Counted from the first letter of the stretch, positions 25,345 to 33,373 are shown. The stretch: DNA of 37,174 nt from Dyella sp. EPa41 (GCF_016586165.1 NZ_BCPR01000044.1:1-37174); one strand, 5' to 3'. Notes: generated from the sequence alone by a model not told the origin. Made by a program: numbers and translations.

Positions 25345-26037
25345 CTAGGCGGGCACGAGCGCCCGGTGAATCTCCGCCAGCGTCGCGGCTTCGAAGGTGG
25401 CGACGGCCGCTCCGTCACTCGCCAGCCCGTGTGGATTGAACCAACAACTGTCGATGCCGAAGCGGTTCGCGCCCAGCACGTCGGCATCCAGGCGGTCACC
25501 GACGATGATGGTCTCCGGTTTGCTGAAGCGTGAAAACTTCTCGACCGCGTACTGGAAGAACCGGCCATCCGGCTTCGCAAAGCCGCAGGCTTCGGACGTG
25601 GCGACGAACCTGATCCAACGGCCGAGCCCCGATTTCTCGATACGCCTCGCCTGCACGTACTCGATGCCGTTGGTGATGATGCCAACCTCGCCCACGCCCG
25701 AAAGCGCCTCGCACAGCATGGCGGCACCATCGACCAGCACGACCGTTTCCGCCAGGCATTCCAGATAGCGCGCGCCCGCCTCCGCAGGGTCGATATCGAG
25801 GCCATGCAGGGCGAACGTGCGCCGGAACCGCTCGATCTTCAGGGCTTCCTTGGTGATCAGGCGGCGCTCGAAGTCGTTCCACAGCCGGGTGTTCTCGCGC
25901 TGGTAGTCGGAGAACATCGTCGGGCCGTGGGCGTGCACGCCGAAGCTATCGACCATCTGGTCGAACGAGAGTCGTTCGGCCGCCCGAAAATCGAGCAGGG
26001 TGTCGTCCAGGTCAAAGAGGAAATGCTGGTATGTCAT
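25345..26037 (-). CDS. HAD-family phosphatase, YjjG/YfnB-like pyrimidine nucleotidase
   Basis: The product (230 residues) belongs to HAD subfamily IA. Motif I FDLDDTLLDF has the nucleophile Asp9 and acid Asp11; motif II is the Thr in ITNG (122); motif III is Lys155 in GFAKPDGRFF; motif IV is VGDRLDADVLGA with Asp181 and Asp186. Together with the helical cap and the C-terminal CWFNPHG this resembles YjjG, a house-cleaning 5'-nucleotidase acting on non-canonical pyrimidine nucleotides. The exact substrate needs testing. The start is ATG 26037; the frame is open further upstream but reads as non-protein sequence. Confidence 0.9.
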   Translation of the reverse strand: MTYQHFLFDLDDTLLDFRAAERLSFDQMVDSFGVHAHGPTMFSDYQRENTRLWNDFERRLITKEALKIERFRRTFALHGLDIDPAEAGARYLECLAETVVLVDGAAMLCEALSGVGEVGIITNGIEYVQARRIEKSGLGRWIRFVATSEACGFAKPDGRFFQYAVEKFSRFSKPETIIVGDRLDADVLGANRFGIDSCWFNPHGLASDGAAVATFEAATLAEIHRALVPA

Positions 26038-26542
26038 CGAGCCGGTCCGTTGCAGGTGCGATCGCCAAGCGCAGCGATTGCGGGCGCCCGCCCTGTTCAC
26101 GCGTGGGCCGCCAGGTCTCCGCCTGGCGGGCATGACGCGTCCAAAATAGCAGGACGCATGCTCCCGGGCATGACCCCCGCTACAGCGATGGACGACCATG
26201 CCGCATGCCGATACGCTTCGGCACCGTTGTCGTCCCTCGCTTGCATGGCGACATCGCTGCTGCCGTTCCGCAGGACAGTCACGGGCATGCACCACCGCCC
26301 GTCGCCTCATCGCGATATCCAGGGGGGCGGGACATGGGCAGTGGCCTGGCAACCTGCCACCCATGCGGCGAGGTGCACGCGCTCGACGTTCGCCAGGCAT
26401 CCATTGCCCGTTTCGACCCGGCGCGGGCACGTTCGATTTGCACGTGTACAGGAAAATCCGGCTTCTTGGAGACATGGCGGCCATCGCCATCCCAATGAGG
26501 CACCGGGTTGTCCAAACATCCGCCCATCAAGGAAGTAGCGTC
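26038..26542. other. Intergenic region with a hairpin, no supported gene
   Basis: This spacer separates the divergent HAD and DUF4386 genes. It contains an eight-base perfect hairpin (CCGCCAGG 26108-26115 and CCTGGCGG 26122-26129) without a T-run. Open frames crossing it lack ribosome-binding sites and domain-like sequence. Promoters for both flanking genes should lie here, but none is clear by eye. Confidence 0.45.
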
Positions 26543-27292
26543 ATGACAACGATCGAAACCTCGCCACAGCTGTATGCCCGACTGGGCGGCTTTCTGTACT
26601 TGCTCATCATCGTGTTCGGCGGCTTCGCCGAGGGCTATGTGATGAACAGCCTCGTGGTGGCGGGTGATGCTGCGGCCACGGCCCGCAACATCATGGCTTC
26701 ACCGGGGCTGTGGAGCCTCAGTGTTGCCGCCAACCTGCTCGTGCCGGTGTTTGCCGTGGCGCAGGCCTGGATCTTCTATCTGCTGCTTCGGCCGGTGAAC
26801 AGGCAGCTGGTGCTGCTCTCGGTGTTCTTCATGCTGGTGTCGCTGTCCGTCGAGGCCGTGAGCAAGCTGTTCCTGCTTGCCGTCACGCCCATCCTGGCAA
26901 GCGCCCATCCGGGAGCATTCGAACCCGCGCAGGTGCAGGGCCTTGCGCATGTTTCCCTGATACTGCACGACATCGCCTTCAATATCGCGCTGATCTTCTT
27001 TGGCGTGGGCTGCCTGGTGGACGGCTATTTGATTGTCAGGTCCGGCTACCTGCCCAAGCTGATCGGCCTGCTGATGCAACTTGCCGGCTTGAGTTACCTG
27101 ATCGCCTGCTTTGCCGCGCTGTTCGCCCCGAAGCTCGCCGACCTGATCACGCCCGCCATCCTGGTGCCTGCGCTTGTCGGTGAAACCTCGTTCTGCCTGT
27201 GGCTGCTGATCAAGGGCGTCAATGTCACGAAGTGGAACCAGCGCGTTGGCATCGCAACATCGGGCGAGGCGCGGGCTGCCATCCCGGGCTAG
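26543..27292 (+). CDS. DUF4386-family integral membrane protein
   Basis: The product (249 residues) has about six hydrophobic helices and almost no soluble domain. Its opening YARLGGFLYLLIIVFGGFAE and later FNIALIFFGVGCLVDGYLI plus SGYLPKLIGLLMQLAGLSYL match the DUF4386 family, whose function is unknown. AAGGAAG at 26529-26535 supports ATG 26543; the frame is open upstream to 26198 but without signals. It lies 162 bases before the M24 peptidase gene. Confidence 0.85.
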   Translation: MTTIETSPQLYARLGGFLYLLIIVFGGFAEGYVMNSLVVAGDAAATARNIMASPGLWSLSVAANLLVPVFAVAQAWIFYLLLRPVNRQLVLLSVFFMLVSLSVEAVSKLFLLAVTPILASAHPGAFEPAQVQGLAHVSLILHDIAFNIALIFFGVGCLVDGYLIVRSGYLPKLIGLLMQLAGLSYLIACFAALFAPKLADLITPAILVPALVGETSFCLWLLIKGVNVTKWNQRVGIATSGEARAAIPG

Positions 27293-27454
27293 GTGTACGT
27301 AGAGGGCGGAGGCCCCGAGCGCATCGGATTGCCTCCGGCTTCAACCGCTGGTCGCGACGGCGACGCCAACGCGTTTCGAAAGCGGGCAGGCAGTAGTCGC
27401 CTCGCGGACTTCGGCCTCATACTGCGGGGCACTCGCCACCAGCCCGGAGTCTCC

Positions 27455-28729
27455 ATGCGTCGCCGCGATTTTCTCACTGGCGTTGTCACCGCCACTGCCG
27501 CTGCATCCACCGCTTTCACGCTGGCCGGCCGGCCGGTGCAGGCCGCACCGGCAGCGCCCGCCGGGCTCGCCGGCTTGACCTCCATGACCACCGGCGCCAA
27601 GCCGATCTCGGTGGAGGAGCGTCTCGCGCGCATCGCCAAGCTGCAGCAGCTGATGGTCGACAAGAAAATCGGCGCCCTGATCCTGGAGTCGGGTTCGAGC
27701 CTGGACTACTTCACCGGCATCCAATGGCATCGCTCCGAGCGAACGACCGCCGCCGTGATTCCCGCCCGGGGCGATATCGTCGTCGTGACGCCGGCCTTTG
27801 AAGAGCCTTCGATCCGCGAGACCCTGGCCGTGAACGGCGACGTGCGGCCCTGGAACGAGCACGAGAGCCCGTTCGCCCGTTTGGTTGGCGCGCTGCGCGA
27901 CCGCGGCGTCAGCTCCGGCCCGATCGCCTTCGAAGCCACCACGCGCCTGTTCATCGTCGATGGCGTGCGCGAGGCAAGCGCCGGCGCCTACCAGGTGGTT
28001 TCCGGCGACGCGCTGGTCAAGGCCGTCCGGTTGATCAAGTCACCGGCCGAACTCGCGCTGATGCAGACGGCCAATGACGTCACCCTGGCTGCGCTGCGCT
28101 ACGTCCATGGCCACGTCCGCCCCGGCATGCGCCCCGACGAGATCGCCAGCATGATGAACGCCGCCACCGTGGCCCTCGGCGGCGCGCCGGAGTTCGCCCT
28201 CGTGCTGATCAACGAAGCCAGCGCCTATCCGCACGGTTCGCACAAGCCGGAAACCCTGCACGAAGGCTCGGTCATCCTGATGGACGTGGGTTGCGCCGTG
28301 CACGGCTACCAATCGGACATCTCGCGCACCTGGGTGATGGGCAAGCCAACCGCCAAGCAGCGAAAAGTGTGGGACACCGTCAAGCGCGGCCAGGAGATCG
28401 CCTTGGCCACCGCCAAGCCCGGCGTCCCGGTGGGCAGCATCGACGACGCCGTGCGCGCCTACTACGAAAAAGAAGGCTGGGGCCCCGGCTACCACCTGCC
28501 CGGCCTTCCCCACCGCACCGGCCACGGCATCGGTTTGGACGGCCACGAGTCACCCTACCTCGTCCATGGCGACGCCACCCCGCTGGCGGCAGGCATGTGC
28601 TTCTCCGACGAACCGGGCCTCTACATCCCCGGCGAATTCGGCATCCGCCTGGAAGACTGCTGGCACATGACCGAGACCGGCCCGAAGCTTTTCACCGAAC
28701 TCGCGAAGTCGATCGACGATCCGATTTGA
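27455..28729 (+). CDS. Tat-exported M24-family metallopeptidase (Xaa-Pro aminopeptidase-like)
   Basis: The product (424 residues) begins MRRRDFLTG, a twin-arginine signal, with a hydrophobic stretch and cleavage near residue 30 (VQA-AP). Residues about 50-190 form a creatinase-like N-terminal domain and about 195-424 the pita-bread M24 domain. All five metal ligands are present: Asp277 and Asp288 (MDVGC, GYQSDIS), His357 (TGHGIGLDGHE), Glu386 (SDEPGLY) and Glu400 (IRLED). It should remove N-terminal residues before proline from peptides in the periplasm. A CCCGGAG site at 27443-27449 supports ATG 27455. It is the last recognisable core gene before the low-GC small-gene array. Confidence 0.93.
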   Translation: MRRRDFLTGVVTATAAASTAFTLAGRPVQAAPAAPAGLAGLTSMTTGAKPISVEERLARIAKLQQLMVDKKIGALILESGSSLDYFTGIQWHRSERTTAAVIPARGDIVVVTPAFEEPSIRETLAVNGDVRPWNEHESPFARLVGALRDRGVSSGPIAFEATTRLFIVDGVREASAGAYQVVSGDALVKAVRLIKSPAELALMQTANDVTLAALRYVHGHVRPGMRPDEIASMMNAATVALGGAPEFALVLINEASAYPHGSHKPETLHEGSVILMDVGCAVHGYQSDISRTWVMGKPTAKQRKVWDTVKRGQEIALATAKPGVPVGSIDDAVRAYYEKEGWGPGYHLPGLPHRTGHGIGLDGHESPYLVHGDATPLAAGMCFSDEPGLYIPGEFGIRLEDCWHMTETGPKLFTELAKSIDDPI

Positions 28730-28910
28730 GGGGTTGCGCACGGGTGGAGCGACAGAGGCGGCGGCCATGCCATGGGCACGGAACGAAGCTTCTGTCTCCA
28801 GGCGAGGGCGGGCTATGGAGCTGAGTGGAAGCATCGCTGTCGAAGACCTGATGGCTGCGTAGTGGATTCATGTGCGGCCGCGACGCTGTTTGGCGGAGAA
28901 CGGCTGAAAC

Positions 28911-28930
28911 CGCAACCCAAAGCAGACAAT
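28911..28930 (+). repeat. Cassette-type palindrome, degenerate copy R0
   Basis: CGCAACCCAAAGCAGACAAT retains the centre and right arm of the array palindrome, but the left arm is not recognisable. It lies 38 bases before the first gene of the array and may mark its left boundary. Confidence 0.45.
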
Positions 28931-28967
28931 TTCAATCGCGCGGCATCGTTCGAGAGGAGTCTGGCAT

Positions 28968-29336
28968 ATGACCGGCGTTGGACCTCGCTTACTCACTCCT
29001 TACATTGCCGCATTGAGCACCTTTGTCATTGGGCTGGCCGGTCCCGCTCACGCAAATCATGTCCGCGAAATGTCTCTCGAAGAGAAGGTTCGAGATTCCG
29101 ACATCGTGATGATTGCTCGCGTCGAAACGACGCTAGAGAAGTGCACGCGGAACGCGTCTTGCGCAACAGTCCATGTCCTGACGCAACTGAAAGGGGAGTT
29201 ACCTCCAAGCATGAAGGTGCTTTACAACGGCGATATTGCCGAAGACAACCCTTCATGTTGTAACGTCGGTGAGACTTATCTGTTCTTCCTTAAGGGTGTC
29301 GGTGAGAACCTTTACCGATCGGTAAATGGTCCTTAG
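28968..29336 (+). CDS. Small predicted secreted protein, probably truncated by a TAG codon
   Basis: The product as read is 122 residues with a signal peptide ending AHA-NH (near 30), then about 90 residues including SDIVMIARVETTLEKC, a CC pair (NPSCCNVGETYLFFLKG) and a C-terminal YRSVNGP. GAGAGGAG at 28952-28959 supports ATG 28968. After TAG the same frame continues GIYAIQSAANRDLARQEM before entering the palindrome at 29388, so the ancestral protein may have been up to about 18-20 residues longer. I do not recognise the family. Cysteines suggest a periplasmic or secreted protein. Confidence 0.65.
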   Translation: MTGVGPRLLTPYIAALSTFVIGLAGPAHANHVREMSLEEKVRDSDIVMIARVETTLEKCTRNASCATVHVLTQLKGELPPSMKVLYNGDIAEDNPSCCNVGETYLFFLKGVGENLYRSVNGP

Positions 29337-29387
29337 GGCATCTATGCAATTCAATCCGCTGCCAACCGGGATTTGGCGCGCCAGGAG

Positions 29388-29417
29388 ATGTCCGCTTCCG
29401 ACCCAAATCGGACCTTT
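29388..29417 (+). repeat. Cassette-type palindrome R1
   Basis: Arms GTCCG (29390-29394) and CGGAC (29409-29413) surround CTTCCGACCCAAAT. It separates array genes 1 and 2. Confidence 0.8.
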
Positions 29418-29460
29418 CATCGGTCGCCTAGCGACTACCGCCGTGAGGCATTGGAGGAAC

Positions 29461-29832
29461 ATGTCACCGCTACCTGAGGTGGTTCAGCTCGCCAAGGATG
29501 CTGAGGTTAGGATCGACGAGACCTTTAATGCACCAGATGTGCTGCCCTTCGCGGCGAAGGCGCTGGAAATTATCGCCGCGCACCCGGAGCTCCGGGGGGA
29601 CTTTGAACTCGAATTCCTGAACATGCCAACCTACGCGCCGACCGAGTTCATCGAAGTGTGCATGCACGCTTTGACGTGGCCAGCGGTAAAGGCAGAGTTT
29701 GAAAGACGGTATCGTGACGCGGTTTCGCGGAATGACTGGCGCGTAGAAGCTGTCTATCGACACTACCTCGACGCTTTCGAGCCGGACTGGGAGAACGCGT
29801 CCGACTTCTACGCGGAGTACTTTCGGCGGTAA
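29461..29832 (+). CDS. Hypothetical protein of the cassette-like array (gene 2)
   Basis: The product (123 residues) is acidic, soluble and probably all-helical, rich in Glu, Asp and aromatic residues (FELEFLNMPTYAPTEFIEVC, YRHYLDAFEPDWENASDFYA). No signal peptide and no recognised domain are seen. Small acidic helical proteins of this type are often immunity or inhibitor proteins, but there is no direct evidence here. GGAGG at 29453-29457 supports ATG 29461; the frame is open upstream to 29326 and would read through the palindrome, which is unlikely. Confidence 0.65.
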   Translation: MSPLPEVVQLAKDAEVRIDETFNAPDVLPFAAKALEIIAAHPELRGDFELEFLNMPTYAPTEFIEVCMHALTWPAVKAEFERRYRDAVSRNDWRVEAVYRHYLDAFEPDWENASDFYAEYFRR

Positions 29833-29847
29833 CTTGAGTTAGTGGAA

Positions 29848-29877
29848 ATGTCCGCATACGACCCAGGGCGGACGTCA
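29848..29877 (+). repeat. Cassette-type palindrome R2
   Basis: Arms GTCCGC and GCGGAC surround ATACGACCCAGG. It begins 16 bases after the stop codon of array gene 2. Confidence 0.8.
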
Positions 29878-29911
29878 CCAGGACGAGGACAGAAGAGCGA
29901 CAGAGGCGCGG

Positions 29912-30214
29912 ATGAGCAGGATTGCGAGCAAAGAGAATCTATTGACCATGCTGGACGTCTTGAGTCAGCCCAAAAGGCATGGGCTCAATCAAGAAGCTGC
30001 CGATCGCGCCCTGATAGATTTTTGCGCCAGTTGTCCCGACCCAGTTCTGGCGCGGTGGCTTGTTGTCGAATGTCTCGATCCTATGACGGACCAAGAGCTA
30101 GTGAGTCGCGCGCTGGCCATGCCGGCTCGCCCATTGGCAGAGGTTCCGACGACGATAGTTCCGGCCGAACACCCTGTTAGGGCGGTGCGTGGCCCGGCAC
30201 AATCATTCCATTGA
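29912..30214 (+). CDS. Hypothetical protein of the cassette-like array (gene 3)
   Basis: The product (100 residues) is a predicted helical soluble protein with no signal peptide. It contains LSQPKRHGLNQEAADRALIDFC and a second cysteine in FCASCPDP (C-x2-C). The C-terminal third (VPTTIVPAEHPVRAVRGPAQSFH) looks disordered. No family is recognised. GAGG lies seven bases before ATG 29912. The stop is 13 bases before palindrome R3. Confidence 0.6.
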   Translation: MSRIASKENLLTMLDVLSQPKRHGLNQEAADRALIDFCASCPDPVLARWLVVECLDPMTDQELVSRALAMPARPLAEVPTTIVPAEHPVRAVRGPAQSFH

Positions 30215-30226
30215 AAGTGTTGTGCC

Positions 30227-30257
30227 AAGGTCTGCCTCCAACCCGTAGCGGACCCTT
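30227..30257 (+). repeat. Cassette-type palindrome R3
   Basis: AAGGTCTGC and GCGGACCCTT surround CTCCAACCCGTA. The T in the left arm pairs with G in the right arm as a wobble, so the RNA stem is kept. Confidence 0.75.
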
Positions 30258-30294
30258 TGAGCGATTGGCTTTTCTCTGGGAGGCATCGTAGTTC

Positions 30295-30699
30295 ATGGCT
30301 AGACAGCTCATCGCATGCGAAGCCAAATGTCGGTCGTGTCGGGAGACGTTTAGCCATCCGGGCATCATCGATTCCAGCTACGGAGAACTCGTTCTGAGTA
30401 GCCCTGATGGGAAGGCATACGTTCTCGCCAGCGCATTCGGCACGTTCCCGGAGAGGGTTAGAAAGGCTCTCTCCACAACCGAACCTGGTCGTCTGTGGAA
30501 GGTCCTCGCCGCGCTCGCCGATCCCGATCCAAGTGGACCGTACACAACGACCATGCATTGCCCGCGCTGCCAGGGTGTGGACCTCGAATACTGGAACGGG
30601 AGAGAGGCTGGCATTGCTCTGGTGCCAGAGGCGACCTACTCGGAATACGAGGCGTTAGACGACGGGGAGCTTGGGCGGCAGATTGCCTTGCGTGCCTAG
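30295..30699 (+). CDS. Small two-CxxC putative zinc-ribbon protein (array gene 4)
   Basis: The product (134 residues) has CRSC at residues 12-15 and CPRC at 89-92, a spacing that would form one zinc ribbon with a 70-residue insert carrying FPERVRKALSTTEPGRLWKV. The tail is acidic (YSEYEALDDGELG). No signal peptide is seen. The zinc-binding role is inferred from the cysteine pairs; the function is unknown. GGGAGG at 30279-30284 supports ATG 30295. Confidence 0.7.
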   Translation: MARQLIACEAKCRSCRETFSHPGIIDSSYGELVLSSPDGKAYVLASAFGTFPERVRKALSTTEPGRLWKVLAALADPDPSGPYTTTMHCPRCQGVDLEYWNGREAGIALVPEATYSEYEALDDGELGRQIALRA

Positions 30700-30717
30700 C
30701 CTATTAGCTGTGACTCT

Positions 30718-30747
30718 AAGGTCCGCTATCGACCCTTAGCAGACATT
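30718..30747 (+). repeat. Cassette-type palindrome R4
   Basis: AAGGTCCGCT and AGCAGACATT surround ATCGACCCTT. One arm position is changed (CAG for CGG), giving a G-T wobble on the opposite strand. Confidence 0.8.
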
Positions 30748-30763
30748 AGGAATGGAGGGAAAT

Positions 30764-31033
30764 ATGAGTTGTGCTTGCCCGTGCTGCGGTCATCTCACAA
30801 TGCCAGACGATGGGTCATTCCCCGGTTCGTTCGTGATCTGCCCGGTCTGCTTCTGGGAAGATGACGACGTGCAGTTAGACAACCCAGACTTCGCTGGTGG
30901 GGCGAATCGACCGAGCCTGAATGGGGCGCGCGCCAACTACCGCATATTTGGGGCAATTGACGAGCAAGCGCGGCCACACGTTCGGCCTCCGCTGGAAAAC
31001 GAGCTGCCACAGACTGGTGCTGGTGGGATTTAG
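30764..31033 (+). CDS. CPCC-family cysteine-rich small protein (array gene 5)
   Basis: The product (89 residues) matches the Cys_rich_CPCC family: CPCCG at 5-9, ICPVCFWEDDDVQLDNPDF at 25-43, GGANRPSLNGARANYRIFG, and HVRPPLENE near the end. The four cysteines in two pairs probably bind zinc. The family is of unknown function and is found scattered in bacterial genomes, often in mobile or toxin-linked neighbourhoods (recalled, not checked). ATG 30764 is preferred over 30752 because GGAGGGA lies just before it. It is the only protein of the array whose family I can name. Confidence 0.85.
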   Translation: MSCACPCCGHLTMPDDGSFPGSFVICPVCFWEDDDVQLDNPDFAGGANRPSLNGARANYRIFGAIDEQARPHVRPPLENELPQTGAGGI

Positions 31034-31042
31034 CGTGTATCG

Positions 31043-31072
31043 AAGGTCTGCTTTCGACCCGGAGCGGACCAT
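31043..31072 (+). repeat. Cassette-type palindrome R5
   Basis: AAGGTCTGCT and AGCGGACCAT surround TTCGACCCGG. It starts nine bases after the stop codon of the CPCC gene. Confidence 0.8.
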
Positions 31073-31104
31073 GGGAAGTTCGAAAGTCAAAAGGGGCGTG
31101 ATCC

Positions 31105-31530
31105 ATGCGCTGGGCAAAGATTCTTGGTCTGATTGTCGCGGGCGCCGTGCTAGGCGGATTGCTGTCCGGCTACGTCGTTTGGCAGTACATGGTGCGATTC
31201 GGTATCTCTTGGAACCAATGGGCTTCATCGCAACTCGACGAGCAAAGGGCGAGTGATGCCCTGAGTACCGTGGCGGCACTGAGTAAGCTCCGCGCCGGAA
31301 ACGTCGAAAACGCTCGCAACGTCTTGGAGTGGCGTTTGACTGGCGAAATTGCCGAACTTGCTGGCATGAAGAAGGCCGGTAGCGATCCCCGTGGCTATAC
31401 ATCAAAGGCTCTTTCTGCGATCAGTGACTACAGGCAGACGAATCCCTGGGCCAGCGGGAGTCCGGAGTTGGACAAACAGATGTCAGATACCCTGAGAGAG
31501 GCGGCTAGCCCTCCTGGTCGGGCGCAGTAG
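31105..31530 (+). CDS. Hypothetical single-pass membrane protein (array gene 6)
   Basis: The product (141 residues) has one N-terminal transmembrane helix (about 5-27, ILGLIVAGAVLGGLLSGYVV) and a helical periplasmic or cytoplasmic domain with ASDALSTVAALSKLRAGNVE. No family is recognised. AAAGGGG upstream supports ATG 31105. The stop precedes palindrome R6 by eight bases. Confidence 0.7.
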   Translation: MRWAKILGLIVAGAVLGGLLSGYVVWQYMVRFGISWNQWASSQLDEQRASDALSTVAALSKLRAGNVENARNVLEWRLTGEIAELAGMKKAGSDPRGYTSKALSAISDYRQTNPWASGSPELDKQMSDTLREAASPPGRAQ

Positions 31531-31538
31531 CCGGCCTG

Positions 31539-31569
31539 CACGTCCGCTTCCGACCCACAGCGGACCCTT
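31539..31569 (+). repeat. Cassette-type palindrome R6
   Basis: GTCCGCT and AGCGGAC arms surround TCCGACCCAC. It is the copy with the best match to the consensus. Confidence 0.85.
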
Positions 31570-31616
31570 AGGATGCCCCGTAGTATGGACCGAAGATCCG
31601 TGATGGGAGACGCTTA

Positions 31617-32123
31617 ATGCTACGGAAGGCCATCTTGTTGTGCGTGCTCGCCCTGATGCCGATGATCTGTTTCTCGGCCGATGAACCTCAGGCCATCAGC
31701 GCCTTCTTTCAGGTTTGTATACGGGATCCATCCCGATACGAGTTCACTTTCGTGAGGGGCATTGACGGAATCATGGGTACCATCCGCAGGAATGGGCATG
31801 TGGTGAATTACGAGATCAGCCGCTACCCAGGACCCGACAAATTTGAGGATGACGCCAAGAAGTGGACAGCCGTTGGAGCGAAGGAACTGCCATCAACTAT
31901 GTCGCTCGTCACCGAATACGGCAGCTCAATGTCGTCCGCAGAGCGACTTTACGGCTTCACTTCGGGCACCTTCGACGCCGGGGAGCCCAAGCATCCCGAC
32001 AGAACCTACGTGAAACTATGGGCGGACTCCAAGAAGGAGGCATCCGAGCTCTTACCACGAGTCGGAGCCGCGCTTTATCGCTGCGATAAAGGCGCTCGTC
32101 CCATTCGCGAGGGAATTCCTTAA
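31617..32123 (+). CDS. Hypothetical secreted protein (array gene 7)
   Basis: The product (168 residues) has a signal peptide MLRKAILLCVLALMPMICFSA (cleavage near 21) and a mature domain with two cysteines (FQVCIRDP and YRCDKG), probably disulfide linked. Predicted strands (YEFTFVRGIDGIMGTIRRNG) suggest a compact alpha/beta domain. No family is recognised. GGGAGA upstream supports ATG 31617. Its stop codon TAA is the first part of palindrome R7. Confidence 0.72.
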   Translation: MLRKAILLCVLALMPMICFSADEPQAISAFFQVCIRDPSRYEFTFVRGIDGIMGTIRRNGHVVNYEISRYPGPDKFEDDAKKWTAVGAKELPSTMSLVTEYGSSMSSAERLYGFTSGTFDAGEPKHPDRTYVKLWADSKKEASELLPRVGAALYRCDKGARPIREGIP

Positions 32124-32150
32124 GGTCCGCTTGCGACCCAGAGCGGACAT
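32122..32150 (+). repeat. Cassette-type palindrome R7 (overlaps a stop codon)
   Basis: AAGGTCCGCT and AGCGGACAT surround TGCGACCCAG. The first two bases of the palindrome are the last two bases of the TAA codon of array gene 7. Confidence 0.85.
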
Positions 32151-32224
32151 CACGGACAAGACTGCACAAGAACCTTTGTGATCCAACCGCCATTGTTCTT
32201 CAGTTGACCGAAGGGGATTATTCG

Positions 32225-32956
32225 ATGGGAGTTCGGGGGAAGTGGCTGATCGTGTGTCTCGGCGTCAGCCTGTGCTCTGCTGCGCAAGCGGCAGCTAATC
32301 TCCACGTATGGGAGAACAACGACACCACAGGGTGCGCCCGTCTACTACAAGCAATCAGGATCTCTCCCCTAGCAGAGATGACGAATCATCAGCTTTGTGT
32401 AATCCGGGGTTTGCCCGTTTCCTCGCTGCTTACCGGCGGATTCGTTCGGGATCTGCAATGGCATCGCGAAGGCACTCCGTTGGATACGGAGTTTGCAAGA
32501 ACGATCTTTGAGGCCCGCATTTTTCCTGGTGAGCTATCGAAGTATTCGGAGAGCGAGGCGATGTACTTGCGCGAATTGGCTGGGGATATGGTACATGAGA
32601 AGCCTCTCGCCAAGCATGCGTACGCCATGGTCGATCGGCTCCCCATATTTGCGGTCGAAATGAGCTTCGATGGCTGCTCCGAATCGACGGAATTCTCCAG
32701 TTTTCCTCTCTTTGGGCTGTTCACCGACTCATCTCGGTTACACGCCGTTCCAATTGTTCCTTTTGGGGGCGGTCGGCTGGTCTACTTCGGCCGCGACCTA
32801 GCCATTCTCGAAATAGGTCAAAAATGGATGAGGGACGCGCATCGGGGTAAAGAGTTTCTCACCGTCACTGTTCAGATTATCGATCGAGACCTTCAGCACG
32901 GGAACGATCGAGTTCTTGGCCTTCATGATGCTTGCTCCGTTTCAATCGAGAAGTAA
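32225..32956 (+). CDS. Hypothetical secreted protein (array gene 8)
   Basis: The product (243 residues) has a signal peptide ending AAQA-AA (near 22) and a mature domain with cysteines in DTTGCARLL, HQLCVIRG, FDGCSESTEF and HDACSVSI, pointing to an oxidised periplasmic or exported protein. No domain is recognised. ATG 32225 follows AAGGGGA with good spacing; an in-frame ATG at 32204 lacks a signal peptide start. It is the largest gene of the array. Confidence 0.72.
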   Translation: MGVRGKWLIVCLGVSLCSAAQAAANLHVWENNDTTGCARLLQAIRISPLAEMTNHQLCVIRGLPVSSLLTGGFVRDLQWHREGTPLDTEFARTIFEARIFPGELSKYSESEAMYLRELAGDMVHEKPLAKHAYAMVDRLPIFAVEMSFDGCSESTEFSSFPLFGLFTDSSRLHAVPIVPFGGGRLVYFGRDLAILEIGQKWMRDAHRGKEFLTVTVQIIDRDLQHGNDRVLGLHDACSVSIEK

Positions 32957-33012
32957 GAGAGGCGCGTCTCTGCGGATGCTGAAAAGCCAAGTCAAGAAAT
33001 CAATGGACATCT

Positions 33013-33043
33013 AATGTCTGCTTCCGACTGCGATTTCAGACGG
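33013..33043 (+). repeat. Cassette-type palindrome R8 (diverged)
   Basis: AATGTCTGCTTCCGACTG retains the left half, and CAGAC (33037-33041) forms the right arm after a longer loop. It is followed by CGGTCGTTGCAACAC, a motif repeated at 33374. Confidence 0.6.
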
Positions 33044-33069
33044 TCGTTGCAACACATTGGGAGCTTGCC

Positions 33070-33345
33070 ATGGCGTTTTACTTGCTGATCGGCGCAATAG
33101 CATCGACCTTTGTCTGCGTGTCAGTTTTCTTGGCCTGCTTTCTGCTCGGCGGGAAGCGATTTGCTGAGAAGGGAGCCATGGAGTACGAGAATCTGACGCT
33201 TGGCAATCCGCTCAACGCGTTGTTCATCGACCGGCTGTTAACAGATCGGGGCCTCCGGTTGCGTCGTCTGTTACTTATATCAATTGGGGGGATCTGGGGT
33301 CTCTGCATCGCGGCGTCCATAGTCGTCACCAATATAGGCAACTGA
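33070..33345 (+). CDS. Hypothetical two-helix membrane protein (array gene 9)
   Basis: The product (91 residues) has transmembrane helices at about 4-27 (LIGAIASTFVCVSVFLACFL) and 68-88 (LLLISIGGIWGLCIAASIVV) with a short charged loop (RLLTDRGLRLRRL). No family is recognised. GGGAG at about 33059 supports ATG 33070. It is the last clear gene of the low-GC array. Confidence 0.7.
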   Translation: MAFYLLIGAIASTFVCVSVFLACFLLGGKRFAEKGAMEYENLTLGNPLNALFIDRLLTDRGLRLRRLLLISIGGIWGLCIAASIVVTNIGN

Positions 33346-33373
33346 ACTGCCTGCTCTGGGCTGCGGACTCAGC

